A stretch of 64,000 bases of DNA, taken from NCBI RefSeq assembly GCF_016938855.1, contig NZ_JAFHAP010000009.1, forward strand, positions 120,590 through 184,589. Direction: 5' to 3'. Positions within the stretch are counted from its first letter, which is position 1; each line of letters starts with the position of its first letter. Origin of the DNA: Polycladomyces zharkentensis (GTDB lineage Bacteria; Bacillota; Bacilli; Thermoactinomycetales; JIR-001). The notes under the pieces were generated by a model that was not told the DNA's origin, did not search any database, and was given only the letters and a program-made list of their open reading frames with translations. Below, piece by piece: positions 1 to 8,279 of this stretch. Made by a program: the position numbers and the translations under genes.

Positions 1-1
1 T

Positions 2-1570
2 GATCACATGACGCACCGGGCGCGGGAAGCGATCCGCGACAGTGATGTGATCGTCGGATACAACACCTATGTCGACATCATCCGGGATTTATTGGACAAT
101 CAGGAAATCGTGCAAACCGGCATGACGGAAGAGGTCAGTCGGGCGCAGACGGCGGTTGAGCTGGCCGAGAGCGGAAAAAAGGTGGCCGTGATTTCCAGCG
201 GCGATGCAGGCGTGTACGGAATGGCCGGGCTGGTGTATGAGGTGTTGGTGGAAAAAGGATGGCGTCCGGGTGAAGGCGTGGAAGTGGAGGTGATCCCCGG
301 GGTGTCAGCGATCAACTCCTGCGCGGCGCTTCTGGGGTCGCCCGTGATGCACGATGCCTGTATGATCAGCCTGAGTGACCATCTCACCCCCTGGGAAATG
401 ATCGCCCGCCGGATTGAAGCGGCTGCGGCAGCCGATTTCGTTATCGCACTGTACAACCCCAAAAGCGGACGCCGTACCCGCCAGATCGTGGAAACCCAAC
501 GCATCCTGCTTCAGTATCGGTCACCGGACACACCCGTCGGCCTGGTGAAAAGCGCTTATCGGGAACGGCAACACGTGGTGATCACGACGCTGGGTGAGAT
601 GCTGGAACATGAGATCGGCATGTTGACAACAGTATTGATCGGCAACTCCACCACTTTTGTCCATCACGGATTGATGATCACACCGCGCGGTTACCAGCGC
701 AAATATACACTAACCCAAAAGGAACAGGTTTTGAAGCTGCATGAACGTCTGCGGACGGAAGCTGAGCCGTGGTCTCTCAACGCGCAGACGGAGAAGCCGC
801 ATCCAACGGGCACAAAAGAGACGAAAGAACCGGTCATATGGGCCGAGGAAGCGTTGGCGCTTCTTCAGGCCGCAGGCAAGGTTCCCGCCATCGGCACCGC
901 TCCCGCTGCGGTGCCCCATGTCACCCCGATTTTGGAAGTGGCCATTTCTTCCGGTGTCGCAGAAAAAAAGTGGACGCCGAACCAAATGGCCGCACTGGCA
1001 TCGCTGGCGGGAGACAAAGGAGAAATCACGTATACGCCGGATCATCAAATGATTCTGCGGATTCCGACCGATGATCCGGACTCGGTGGTCCGCCGCCTGA
1101 CCGATGCGGGATGGTCGGTTCACCCCGTCGGCGATGTGGTACAGGTCAAGGCATGCGATTTTTGCGATGGCGACAAAGGCGAGTCGATTCCGCACGCCGA
1201 GGAGTTGAACCGCCGGTTGGGAGGGATGAACGTCCCCAAAGAATTGAAAATCGGCTTCAACGGCTGTGCGATGGCCTGTTACGGTGCAGTGACGGAAGAT
1301 ATCGGGATCGTCTACCGACGCGGCACGTACGATTTGTTTCTGGGCGGCAAAAAGATCGGTCGCAATGCCCATCCCGCCCAGCGGGTGGCGGAAGGCCTCA
1401 CGCCGGAAGAGATGCTGGCGGCGGTGGAAAACGTTGTGCGGGAATATGCGGAAAAAGGGCACCCCAACGAGCGGTTCCACAAGTTTTTCAAACGTGTCCA
1501 AGAGGTGAGCGGGTTCCGGTATCGGGAACAACCCCAGCCGGTAACGGTGGATATCGTCTGCGGGGACTGA
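2..1570 (+). CDS. cbiH: Cobalt-precorrin-3 C17-methyltransferase fused to an Fe-S domain, 5' partial
   Basis: SAM-dependent C17 methylation and ring contraction in the anaerobic cobalamin pathway. The reading frame is open to the left edge. Its first visible residues (DHMTHRAREAI) correspond to about residue 18 of CobJ/CbiH proteins, so the true start lies outside the window. Residues up to about 240 are the tetrapyrrole methylase, with SSGDAGVYGMAG and IPGVSAINS motifs. After a linker comes a domain of about 230 residues resembling half of a nitrite/sulfite reductase. Counting from the Met at base 8, its cysteines are C383, C386, C420 and C424 (ACDFC and GCAMAC). Such long CbiH proteins with a C-terminal Fe-S domain are known from Bacillus megaterium (CbiH60). 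cbiX follows after 18 bases. Confidence 0.93.
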   Translation, partial: DHMTHRAREAIRDSDVIVGYNTYVDIIRDLLDNQEIVQTGMTEEVSRAQTAVELAESGKKVAVISSGDAGVYGMAGLVYEVLVEKGWRPGEGVEVEVIPGVSAINSCAALLGSPVMHDACMISLSDHLTPWEMIARRIEAAAAADFVIALYNPKSGRRTRQIVETQRILLQYRSPDTPVGLVKSAYRERQHVVITTLGEMLEHEIGMLTTVLIGNSTTFVHHGLMITPRGYQRKYTLTQKEQVLKLHERLRTEAEPWSLNAQTEKPHPTGTKETKEPVIWAEEALALLQAAGKVPAIGTAPAAVPHVTPILEVAISSGVAEKKWTPNQMAALASLAGDKGEITYTPDHQMILRIPTDDPDSVVRRLTDAGWSVHPVGDVVQVKACDFCDGDKGESIPHAEELNRRLGGMNVPKELKIGFNGCAMACYGAVTEDIGIVYRRGTYDLFLGGKKIGRNAHPAQRVAEGLTPEEMLAAVENVVREYAEKGHPNERFHKFFKRVQEVSGFRYREQPQPVTVDIVCGD

Positions 1571-1588
1571 AGCAAGGAGGAAAAACCG

Positions 1589-2467
1589 ATGGAAGCTTGT
1601 TTGTTTGTGGGTCACGGCAGTCGGGACCCGGAAGGGAACGCCCAGTTGCTGGATTTTACGTCACGGATTGGACGGCATCTCTCTGTTCCGGTTGTGGAGA
1701 CATGTTTTTTGGAGCTGGCCGAACCGGACATCCCCGCAGGCATCCGCCGATGTGTGGAAAAAGGGGCCAAACGGATTACAGTGCTCCCCATCATGCTCTT
1801 GTTTGCGGGGCATGCCAAGGTACATATCCCCCTCGCGATCCGGGAAGCCGCCCGCCAATATCCCGATGTGACGTTCAGATACGGACGTCCGGTCGGGGTG
1901 GATCAATCGGTGGTGTCCATTTTGGAACGCCGAGTCCGATCCATCGCCGATCTGCCGGAAGACCGAAGCGAAAGCGATACGGCCGTACTGGTCGTGGGCC
2001 GGGGATCAAGTGATGCGGAGGCCAACAGCGATTTGTTCAAAATCTCGCGGTTGTTGTGGGAGCGTCTTCCGGTTCGATGGGTGGAAACGGCATTTGTCGG
2101 GGTTACGGAACCCGGATGGGAAGAGGGAGTGGAGAGATGTGTTCGGCTGGGGGCTCAAAACATCATCATCCTGCCCTATCTGCTGTTTACCGGCGTGCTT
2201 ATCAAACGGATGGACAGCCGCTTGAGCGACCTTCGTGACCGGTTTGCAGGTGTTCAGCTGAGTATGACCGACTATCTCGGGCTGGATGACGGATTGGTCA
2301 GCGTGATGGTGAACCGGCTGTTGAAAGCCGCCGACGGGCGGGGATTGGATTGGGAGCGGTTGGCGTCGGTCGCCGAAGCCAACGGTCATCATTTTCATCA
2401 CCACCATCACGATCATCACCATCATCATGATGATCACCACCATGAGCAGGTTGACCAACCGTTGTAA
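1589..2467 (+). CDS. cbiX: Sirohydrochlorin cobaltochelatase with histidine-rich tail
   Basis: Inserts cobalt into sirohydrochlorin, the entry step of the cobalt-early pathway. It is the long two-domain form of 292 residues. The first half carries VGHGSRDPEGN with the expected metal-binding His at residue 9. The second half has the matching VVGRGSSDAEAN with Arg instead of His. The C-terminus from about residue 267 is a cluster of 15 His with Asp, presumably a cobalt store (known in other CbiX proteins). No cysteines follow the His cluster, so the MxCxxC iron-sulfur motif of B. megaterium CbiX is absent. The start is supported by AAGGAGG. The large antisense ORF here is a shadow. Confidence 0.93.
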   Translation: MEACLFVGHGSRDPEGNAQLLDFTSRIGRHLSVPVVETCFLELAEPDIPAGIRRCVEKGAKRITVLPIMLLFAGHAKVHIPLAIREAARQYPDVTFRYGRPVGVDQSVVSILERRVRSIADLPEDRSESDTAVLVVGRGSSDAEANSDLFKISRLLWERLPVRWVETAFVGVTEPGWEEGVERCVRLGAQNIIILPYLLFTGVLIKRMDSRLSDLRDRFAGVQLSMTDYLGLDDGLVSVMVNRLLKAADGRGLDWERLASVAEANGHHFHHHHHDHHHHHDDHHHEQVDQPL

Positions 2468-2479
2468 GTCCATTTGCTT

Positions 2480-2595
2480 TAACGGATCTTTGAGTGCAGG
2501 CTTTGCAGAAGAGAGCGAAAACGGCGCACCTGAAAACGCGATGGGTTCATTCACTCTGTCAGCAGTCCTCGAAAAAATCGGAAATGACTTACCCC
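2480..2595 (+). repeat. Interspersed repeat R1, copy 1
   Basis: Noncoding stretch between cbiX and cbiJ. It shares CTTTGAGTGCAG, GAGCGAAAACGG and CTCTGTCAGCAGTC blocks with copies near 6640-6770 and 49085-49240 on the same strand and with 62319-62517 on the opposite strand. No open frame is conserved between copies. The alignment is by eye, so the borders are approximate. Confidence 0.55.
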
Positions 2596-2689
2596 GAAGC
2601 AACCGGACAAAAGCAAGGAGTTCGCTATGATGCACGCTGAACCGCAGACGACGATTCATGGTACCACTCGCGAAACGGGAGGAGAGACA

Positions 2690-3514
2690 ATGATCCTGTT
2701 TTTGGCCGGAACCAGTGATGCGCGGGAGTTGGCCGTTCGCATCCGACAGGCGGGACATCCGCTTTTGGCAACGGTGGTCACGGAGAACGCCGCCAAAAGT
2801 TTGCGGGATGCCGATTTGCATGTGCGGGTAGGGAGATTGACGGCGGAGGAGATGGCCGCACTGATCCGGGAAACGCGTGCGTACGGGGTTGTCGACGCCA
2901 GCCATCCCTTTGCGGAAGAAGCGTCCCGCAACGCGATGGAGGCGGCTCGGACCGCGGGTGTGCCCTATGTTCGCTATGAACGGCCGGCGTGGATATATGA
3001 CCATCACCCGCGCCTGACGGTCGTCGATTCATATGAGGCGGCGGCGGAAGCGGCCGCCCGGTTGAAAGGAGTCGTCATGTTGACGACCGGAAGCAAGACA
3101 CTGGACGTGTTTGCCAAACGGCTGCTGCATGAACCCGGTGTTCAGCTGGTAGCGCGGATGTTGCCGCGCAAGGAAAATATGGAGAAATGTGCAGCGCTCG
3201 GGATCGAGCAAAAACAGATCGTGGCCATGCAGGGGCCGTTCGGTCCCGAGTTGAACCGGGCGTTGTACCGCCATTTCGACGTTGATGTGGTTGTGACCAA
3301 GGAGAGCGGCAAAGCGGGGGCGGTGGACGAAAAGGTGACGACGGCGTTGGAGATGGGATTGCATGTGATTCTCATCTCCCGCCCCCGTCTGGATTACGGC
3401 ACCGTTTATGCCGAACCGGACAAGATCATCCGGCACATACAGCAATGGAAGGGAGAGGACAACCGTGACACCACGGGAGTTTCAACCGGTCACCACACGT
3501 CCCGAGGAGATTGA
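2690..3514 (+). CDS. cbiJ: Cobalt-precorrin-6A reductase
   Basis: NAD(P)H-dependent reduction of the macrocycle in corrin ring synthesis (CbiJ/CobK family). The 274-residue protein starts MILFLAGTSDARELA, the usual N-terminal nucleotide-binding strand of the family. The central part has VVDASHPFAEEASRNA and the C-terminal half has VVTKESGKAGAVDEK, both typical of CobK/CbiJ. The start at 2690 is preferred over an upstream in-frame ATG at 2627 because GGGAGGAGA lies just ahead of it and the extra residues match nothing. Its 3' end overlaps cbiC by 50 bases. Confidence 0.9.
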   Translation: MILFLAGTSDARELAVRIRQAGHPLLATVVTENAAKSLRDADLHVRVGRLTAEEMAALIRETRAYGVVDASHPFAEEASRNAMEAARTAGVPYVRYERPAWIYDHHPRLTVVDSYEAAAEAAARLKGVVMLTTGSKTLDVFAKRLLHEPGVQLVARMLPRKENMEKCAALGIEQKQIVAMQGPFGPELNRALYRHFDVDVVVTKESGKAGAVDEKVTTALEMGLHVILISRPRLDYGTVYAEPDKIIRHIQQWKGEDNRDTTGVSTGHHTSRGD

Positions 3515-4112
3515 ACAGCTCAGTTTTCGCATCATCACCGAGGAGTTGGGCGAGCATTCATTTACGGACGAACAATATCCGGTCGTCCAGCGGGTGATTC
3601 ACGCCTCGGCCGATTTTGAGTTGGGACGGAGCCTGCTGTTTCACCCCGATGCCGTCCGGGCCGGGATTGCGGCGATTCGGGCGGGCAAACCGGTGGTGGC
3701 GGACGTTCAGATGGTGCAGGTGGGGATCAGTAAACCGCGGATTCAGCGGTTTGGCGGGGACGTACGGGTGTACATCTCCGATCCGGATGTGGCGGCGGAA
3801 GCGAAACGTTTGGGAACGACGCGGGCCATCGTGTCCATGCGCAAAGCCGTACGCGAAGCGGAAGGCGGCATTTTCGCGATCGGCAATGCTCCGACAGCCC
3901 TCTTGGAGCTGATCCGGTTGGTTCGGACGGGGGAGGCAAATCCCGGCCTGATCGTCGGCGTTCCCGTCGGTTTCGTGTCAGCCGCTGAATCCAAAGAAGA
4001 GCTGGCCAAGCTGGACGTGCCGTTCATCACCAACCGGGGCAGAAAAGGAGGCAGTCCGACGGCCGTCGCGATTGTCAACGCGTTGTCGTTGATGGCGGAA
4101 CAGGAGAAGTGA
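3465..4112 (+). CDS. cbiC: Cobalt-precorrin-8 methylmutase
   Basis: Moves the methyl group from C11 to C12 to give cobyrinate (CbiC/CobH family). It has 215 residues. The GTG start is chosen from GGGAGAGGA six bases upstream and from the family N-terminus. The active-site-type motif VIHASADFE is at about residues 45-53, and the DVQMVQVGI and GNAPTALLEL segments are typical of CobH/CbiC. The frame continues upstream as an overlap with cbiJ, which is not part of this protein. cbiD starts 10 bases after its stop. Confidence 0.93.
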   Translation: MTPREFQPVTTRPEEIEQLSFRIITEELGEHSFTDEQYPVVQRVIHASADFELGRSLLFHPDAVRAGIAAIRAGKPVVADVQMVQVGISKPRIQRFGGDVRVYISDPDVAAEAKRLGTTRAIVSMRKAVREAEGGIFAIGNAPTALLELIRLVRTGEANPGLIVGVPVGFVSAAESKEELAKLDVPFITNRGRKGGSPTAVAIVNALSLMAEQEK

Positions 4113-4122
4113 GGGAGCGGTC

Positions 4123-5259
4123 ATGAAACAGGCGTCGGAAGCGACCGATCAGCGGGGAATGCGGCACGGATATACGACCGGATCGTGTGCGACGGCCGCG
4201 GCCAAAGCCGCACTGACGGCGCTCATCACCGGACGGGTTCCCGACCGGGTGGAAATCATGCTGCCTATCGGACAATCGGCCGTTTTTACCGTGGAAAACG
4301 GGACGGTTACGGCGAAGGAAGCGCGATGCAGCGTGATCAAGGATGCGGGGGATGATCCCGACGCCACTCACGGTGCCGAAATCGTCGCCACCGTCTCATG
4401 GAGGGAGGAACCCGGCGTGAACATTGACGGCGGTCCCGGAGTGGGTCGCGTCACCAAGCCGGGGTTGCCCGTCCCGGTGGGAGAGGCGGCGATCAATCCC
4501 GTGCCGCGAAAAATGCTGCGTCAAACGGTGGATGAAGTGTTGACCAGCTACGGGATTGAGCGGGGAATCCATGTGGTGATCTCGGTCCCGGGAGGTGAGG
4601 AGATCGCCAAAAAAACATTGAACGAGCGGCTTGGGATTGTCGGCGGTATCTCCATTCTGGGAACGCGCGGCATCGTGGTACCGTTTTCGACAGCGGCCTA
4701 CCGAGCCAGTGTGGCCCAGGCGATCCGCGTGGCACTGGCGGGCGGATGCCGTCATCTCGTGTTGACGACGGGGGGAAGCAGTGAGAAATACGCCATGAAA
4801 CTGTTTCCCGATCTGCCGGAAGAGGCGTTCATCCAGATGGGCGATTTTGTCGGATTCGCTTTGCAGCAGGCCAAACGGGCGGGGGCGGAAAAAGCGACAC
4901 TGGTGGGGATGATGGGCAAATTCTCCAAAGTGGCCCAAGGGGTGATGATGGTTCATTCCAAAAGCGCCCCCGTCGATTTCGGCTTTTTGGCCGATGTGGC
5001 CCGGGAAGTGGGCGCCCCGCCCGAGTTGGTGGAGGCGGTCCGGCAGGCCAACACGGCGACGCATGCCGGGCAGTTGATGGAACAAGCGGGGTATCCGGCT
5101 TTTTTTGAACGGTTGAGCCAATTGGTCTGTCGCCGGGGATGGGAACACGCGGGCGGCGGCATCAATGTGGAAACGGTGCTGGTCACGATGAAAGGCGCAT
5201 TGTTGGGGAGGTCGGTGTGGCATGATGCATCCCGTGAAAATCATCGGTGTGGGGGATGA
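4123..5259 (+). CDS. cbiD: Cobalt-precorrin-5B C1-methyltransferase
   Basis: SAM-dependent C1 methylase of the anaerobic pathway, unrelated in fold to the other corrin methylases. The 378-residue protein shows the family N-terminal signature HGYTTGSCATAAAKA and a glycine-rich GVGRVTKPGL segment. VLTTGGSSEKYAM and VGMMGKFSKVAQG follow in the second half. All are CbiD hallmarks. It is preceded by GAGGGAG and followed by cbiET, which starts 38 bases before the cbiD stop. Confidence 0.94.
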   Translation: MKQASEATDQRGMRHGYTTGSCATAAAKAALTALITGRVPDRVEIMLPIGQSAVFTVENGTVTAKEARCSVIKDAGDDPDATHGAEIVATVSWREEPGVNIDGGPGVGRVTKPGLPVPVGEAAINPVPRKMLRQTVDEVLTSYGIERGIHVVISVPGGEEIAKKTLNERLGIVGGISILGTRGIVVPFSTAAYRASVAQAIRVALAGGCRHLVLTTGGSSEKYAMKLFPDLPEEAFIQMGDFVGFALQQAKRAGAEKATLVGMMGKFSKVAQGVMMVHSKSAPVDFGFLADVAREVGAPPELVEAVRQANTATHAGQLMEQAGYPAFFERLSQLVCRRGWEHAGGGINVETVLVTMKGALLGRSVWHDASRENHRCGG

Positions 5260-6439
5260 TGGAGCCAATGGGTTGTTCCCTTTCTATCGCCAGTGGATCG
5301 AAGAGGCGGACACCCTGGTCGGGGGAGAGCGGCATTTGGCTTTTTTTCCCGATAGTTCCGCCGATCGGATTCCGATCAAAAACGGGATCGGTGTGGTGTT
5401 GGAACGGATCGACAGGGCGAGACATCACGGACGGGTCGTCGTGCTGGCGTCCGGCGATCCGTTGTTTTACGGGATAGCCGGGCTGATCGCACGCAAACTG
5501 GGTCCGGAGCAGGTGGAGATTCACCCGCATTTGAGCTCGTTGCAACTGGCGTTCGCCCGCGTGAAAGAGAGCTGGCAGGATGCGGCGGTCGAAAGCGTGC
5601 ACGGCCGCAAATTGGCGGGATTGGCACAGCGGATCGACGGCAAGGAAAAAGTGGCTTTGCTGACCGATGCAACCAATGATCCTTCCGCCATCGCCCGCTA
5701 TCTCATCCGCTTCGGCATGACCGAATATCGGGCGTTTGTCGCCGAGAATCTGGGCGGTGAAGGGGAGCGGTGCCGTTGGTGGGAGTTGGAGGAGATGGCC
5801 GAAGCGTCATTCGCTCCTCTCAATATTGTCATTCTCAAGCGGAAGTCGGATGCCGATCCGCCGAGTTGGGGGATGGGCATCGACGACCATGAGTTTGCCC
5901 AGCGCAAACCGGACAAAGGCTTGATCACCAAAAAAGAGGTGCGCGTACTCAGCTTGTCCGAAATGCGGTTGGCCCCCGACAGTGTGGTGTGGGACATCGG
6001 TGCCGGTTCCGGTTCGGTTTCGGTGGAGGCGGCACGGATGGCCCCTTATGGCCAGGTGTTTGCCATTGAGAAAAATGAAGCGGATCTAACCAATATTGAA
6101 GCCAACAAAATGAAATTTCGCGCCGACTTTGCCGTCATTCACGCCAAAGCGCCGGACGGACTGGATCAACTTCCCGATCCGGATGCGATCTTTATCGGCG
6201 GCAGCGGCGGCGAACTGCGGGAATTGCTGCAGGTCTGCTGCGCCCGGTTGAAACCGCGCGGCCGGATCGTGGTGAATGCGGCGACACTGGAAACGCTGCA
6301 TCAGACACGGCAAGGACTGGCGGAAGCCGGATTCGACACACGCGTCACCATGGTGCAAACCGCCCGCAGCAAGCCGATTTTGAATCTGACCAGACTGGAG
6401 GGATTCAACCCCGTCTTCATCATTGTCGGATCGCGATGA
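5222..6439 (+). CDS. cbiET: Fused cobalt-precorrin-7 C5-methyltransferase / C15-methyltransferase (decarboxylating)
   Basis: One 405-residue protein combining CbiE (residues 1 to about 200, tetrapyrrole methylase) and CbiT (about 215 to the end, class I methyltransferase), as in CobL. The CbiE half has ASGDPLFYGIAGL and HPHLSSLQLAFAR. The CbiT half has the SAM-binding VWDIGAGSGSVSVEAAR and FIGGSGGELRELL. Two adjacent ATGs (5222, 5225) are possible starts. The gene overlaps cbiD. About 340 bases of repeat-derived sequence separate it from cbiL, so it closes the first block of the operon. Confidence 0.93.
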   Translation: MMHPVKIIGVGDDGANGLFPFYRQWIEEADTLVGGERHLAFFPDSSADRIPIKNGIGVVLERIDRARHHGRVVVLASGDPLFYGIAGLIARKLGPEQVEIHPHLSSLQLAFARVKESWQDAAVESVHGRKLAGLAQRIDGKEKVALLTDATNDPSAIARYLIRFGMTEYRAFVAENLGGEGERCRWWELEEMAEASFAPLNIVILKRKSDADPPSWGMGIDDHEFAQRKPDKGLITKKEVRVLSLSEMRLAPDSVVWDIGAGSGSVSVEAARMAPYGQVFAIEKNEADLTNIEANKMKFRADFAVIHAKAPDGLDQLPDPDAIFIGGSGGELRELLQVCCARLKPRGRIVVNAATLETLHQTRQGLAEAGFDTRVTMVQTARSKPILNLTRLEGFNPVFIIVGSR

Positions 6440-6449
6440 AAGAAACCGG

Positions 6450-6629
6450 GGCGTGTCCGGCCAATGGTGAAACTGAGGGAAGCCTTTTCCCGGAAAGTGG
6501 TTTCACCGTGAGGAGAACGATCGGGAATGGGTTACCGCAGACCTTAAAAGCACTTGAATGGCTTCCGCAGGTGCAGGTGGAGCAAGCCGGGAAAACAAAG
6601 GGTCAATATTGATCAGACACGCCCTTGCA
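6450..6629 (+). repeat. Interspersed repeat R2 with inverted ends
   Basis: Noncoding. The left end GGGCGTGTCCGG and right end ATCAGACACGCCC are inverted relatives of each other. The interior has GCAGGTGGAGCAAGCCGG, shared with other R2 copies. The overall shape is that of a small non-autonomous transposon (MITE), which is inference. It lies between cbiET and cbiL. Confidence 0.5.
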
Positions 6630-6631
6630 CG

Positions 6632-6770
6632 GGAAATTCGGATCCGCTCCCCTCGAGAAGAGGGGACCATTTTCCCGCAAGAAACCTTTGAGCGCAGCCA
6701 TTCAGGAGGGAGAGGGAAAACGGTTCATCCGGACCAAGGTGAACGAGCAGACGCGCTTTGGCGATGGGAG
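6632..6770 (+). repeat. Interspersed repeat R1, copy 2
   Basis: Starts ACGGGAAATTCGGATCC, continues with CCTTTGAGCGCAGCC and ends in GGAAAACGGTTCATCCGGA. The copy at 49085-49240 shows the same blocks in the same order and spacing. It lies immediately upstream of the cbiL ribosome site and directly follows an R2 copy. Confidence 0.6.
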
Positions 6771-6780
6771 GAGAGATCGA

Positions 6781-7491
6781 ATGAGTAAAATCGGCACTTT
6801 GTACGGACTGGGCGTCGGACCGGGTGATCCGGAACTGATCACGGTCAAGGCGTTCCGCATTATGCGGGAATCTCCCGTGATCGCTTATCCCAAAAAGCGG
6901 ATGGGAGAAAAGAGCTACGCGTTGACCATTGCGGAAACCTACGTGAATCCGGCGGAAAAAGAGATGCTGGGTTTGGTGTTTCCCATGACGCGGGATCAGG
7001 AGATATTGCGACGGGAGTGGGACAAAACGGTGACAACGGTGTGGGAGCGACTCTCCCAAGGGAAAGACGTGGCGTTCGTCACCGAAGGTGATCCGATGTT
7101 GTACAGTACGTTTATACACATGAGCCGGTGTATGCGGGAGGCCCACCCGGAGGTGAACATCGTCTCCGTCCCCGGTGTCTCCTCGGTCAACGCCGCCGCT
7201 TCCCGACTCGGCATCCCATTGGCGGACGGAGATGAGCAAATCGCAATCGTGCCGGCGACGGAAGATCGGGCGGCCATGAAAAAAGCACTGTTGGAGCATG
7301 ACGCGGTGGTGTTTCTCAAAGTGGCCAAGGTGCTCGACCGGATGATCGACCTGTTGCGGGAATTGGGCTTGACCGAAAAAGCGATGGTGGTGAGCAAAGC
7401 CACGTCGGAACAGGAAATGATCTGGCGTCGTGTGGAGGAATTGGCCGGTGCACGTCTCGGTTACTTGACTTTGATGGTGGTGAGAAAATGA
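6781..7491 (+). CDS. cbiL: Cobalt-precorrin-2 C20-methyltransferase
   Basis: First methylation after cobalt insertion (CbiL/CobI family). It has 236 residues. The N-terminal YGLGVGPGDPELITVKA is the SAM-binding loop of tetrapyrrole methylases. VTEGDPMLYSTF and VPGVSSVNAAAS follow. The start at 6781 is chosen over an upstream in-frame ATG at 6625 because GGGAGGAGA precedes it and the extra residues are encoded by the R1 repeat. The stop overlaps the cbiF start (ATGA). Confidence 0.94.
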   Translation: MSKIGTLYGLGVGPGDPELITVKAFRIMRESPVIAYPKKRMGEKSYALTIAETYVNPAEKEMLGLVFPMTRDQEILRREWDKTVTTVWERLSQGKDVAFVTEGDPMLYSTFIHMSRCMREAHPEVNIVSVPGVSSVNAAASRLGIPLADGDEQIAIVPATEDRAAMKKALLEHDAVVFLKVAKVLDRMIDLLRELGLTEKAMVVSKATSEQEMIWRRVEELAGARLGYLTLMVVRK

Positions 7492-8279
7492 GCTTGGAAC
7501 CGAAAGTGTACATCATCGGCGCCGGTCCGGGCGATCCCGATCTGATCACGGTGAAGGGTCTGCGGATTTTGCAAGAGGCGGACGCCGTCGTTTACACCGA
7601 TTCGTTGGTGAGCCAAGATCTGGTGGGCCGAGCCAAAACCGGTGCGCGGATATACCCCAGTGCGGGAATGACGTTGGAGGAGATCGTTCAAACCATGGTC
7701 AGTCACGTCCGCCGGGGTGAAAGCGTGGTCCGCCTGCACACCGGAGACCCGGCCGTTTTCGGAGCGACGTTTGAGCAGATGGCCCTGCTTCGCGAAGAAG
7801 GGGTTCCGTTTGAAGTGGTACCGGGGGTGAGCTCGGTGTTTGCCTCAGCCGCCGTGTTGGGAGTGGAGCTGACCATTCCCGAGCTTACCCAGACCGTCAT
7901 CTTCACCCGGGCGGAAGGGCGTACCCCCGTGCCGGAAAAGGAACGGCTGGCGGACTTGGCACGGCATCATACCACCATCGCCCTGTTTTTGAGTGCGACA
8001 TTGGCCAAAAAGGTGACCAACGAGCTGCTCGCCGCCGGTTGGTCGGAGGAGACACCGGTGGCAGTGGTCCAGCGGGCGACGTGGCCCGATCAGAAGGTGG
8101 TGCGCACCACACTGGGCCGGTTGGACCAGGACATGCGGGAAGCGGGTATACGCAGTCACGCAATGATTTTGGCTGGATGGGCACTGGACCCGGAGCTGGA
8201 GAAAAAGGGAACGTTCCGGTCCAAACTGTACGACAAAACCTTTACGCACAGTTACCGGAAAGGAGTGAAGCAGCCATGA
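7488..8279 (+). CDS. cbiF: Cobalt-precorrin-4 C11-methyltransferase
   Basis: SAM-dependent C11 methylase (CbiF/CobM family) of 263 residues. The N-terminus VYIIGAGPGDPDLITVKG is the SAM loop. RLHTGDPAVFGATFEQM and VPGVSSVFASAAVLG are the next two conserved blocks, and TRAEGRTPVPEKE is characteristic of CbiF/CobM. It is translationally coupled on both sides: ATGA with cbiL, and a 4-base overlap with cbiG. Confidence 0.94.
   Translation: MSLEPKVYIIGAGPGDPDLITVKGLRILQEADAVVYTDSLVSQDLVGRAKTGARIYPSAGMTLEEIVQTMVSHVRRGESVVRLHTGDPAVFGATFEQMALLREEGVPFEVVPGVSSVFASAAVLGVELTIPELTQTVIFTRAEGRTPVPEKERLADLARHHTTIALFLSATLAKKVTNELLAAGWSEETPVAVVQRATWPDQKVVRTTLGRLDQDMREAGIRSHAMILAGWALDPELEKKGTFRSKLYDKTFTHSYRKGVKQP

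Noticed and set aside
710..1615. Long antisense frame opposite cbiH
   Set aside because: Covers a certain gene on the other strand and has no ribosome site or family.
2388..2446. Simple CAT/CAC repeat that could be a CRISPR-like or microsatellite array
   Set aside because: It is the coding sequence of the CbiX histidine tail. No spaced direct repeats exist anywhere in the window that would make a CRISPR array.
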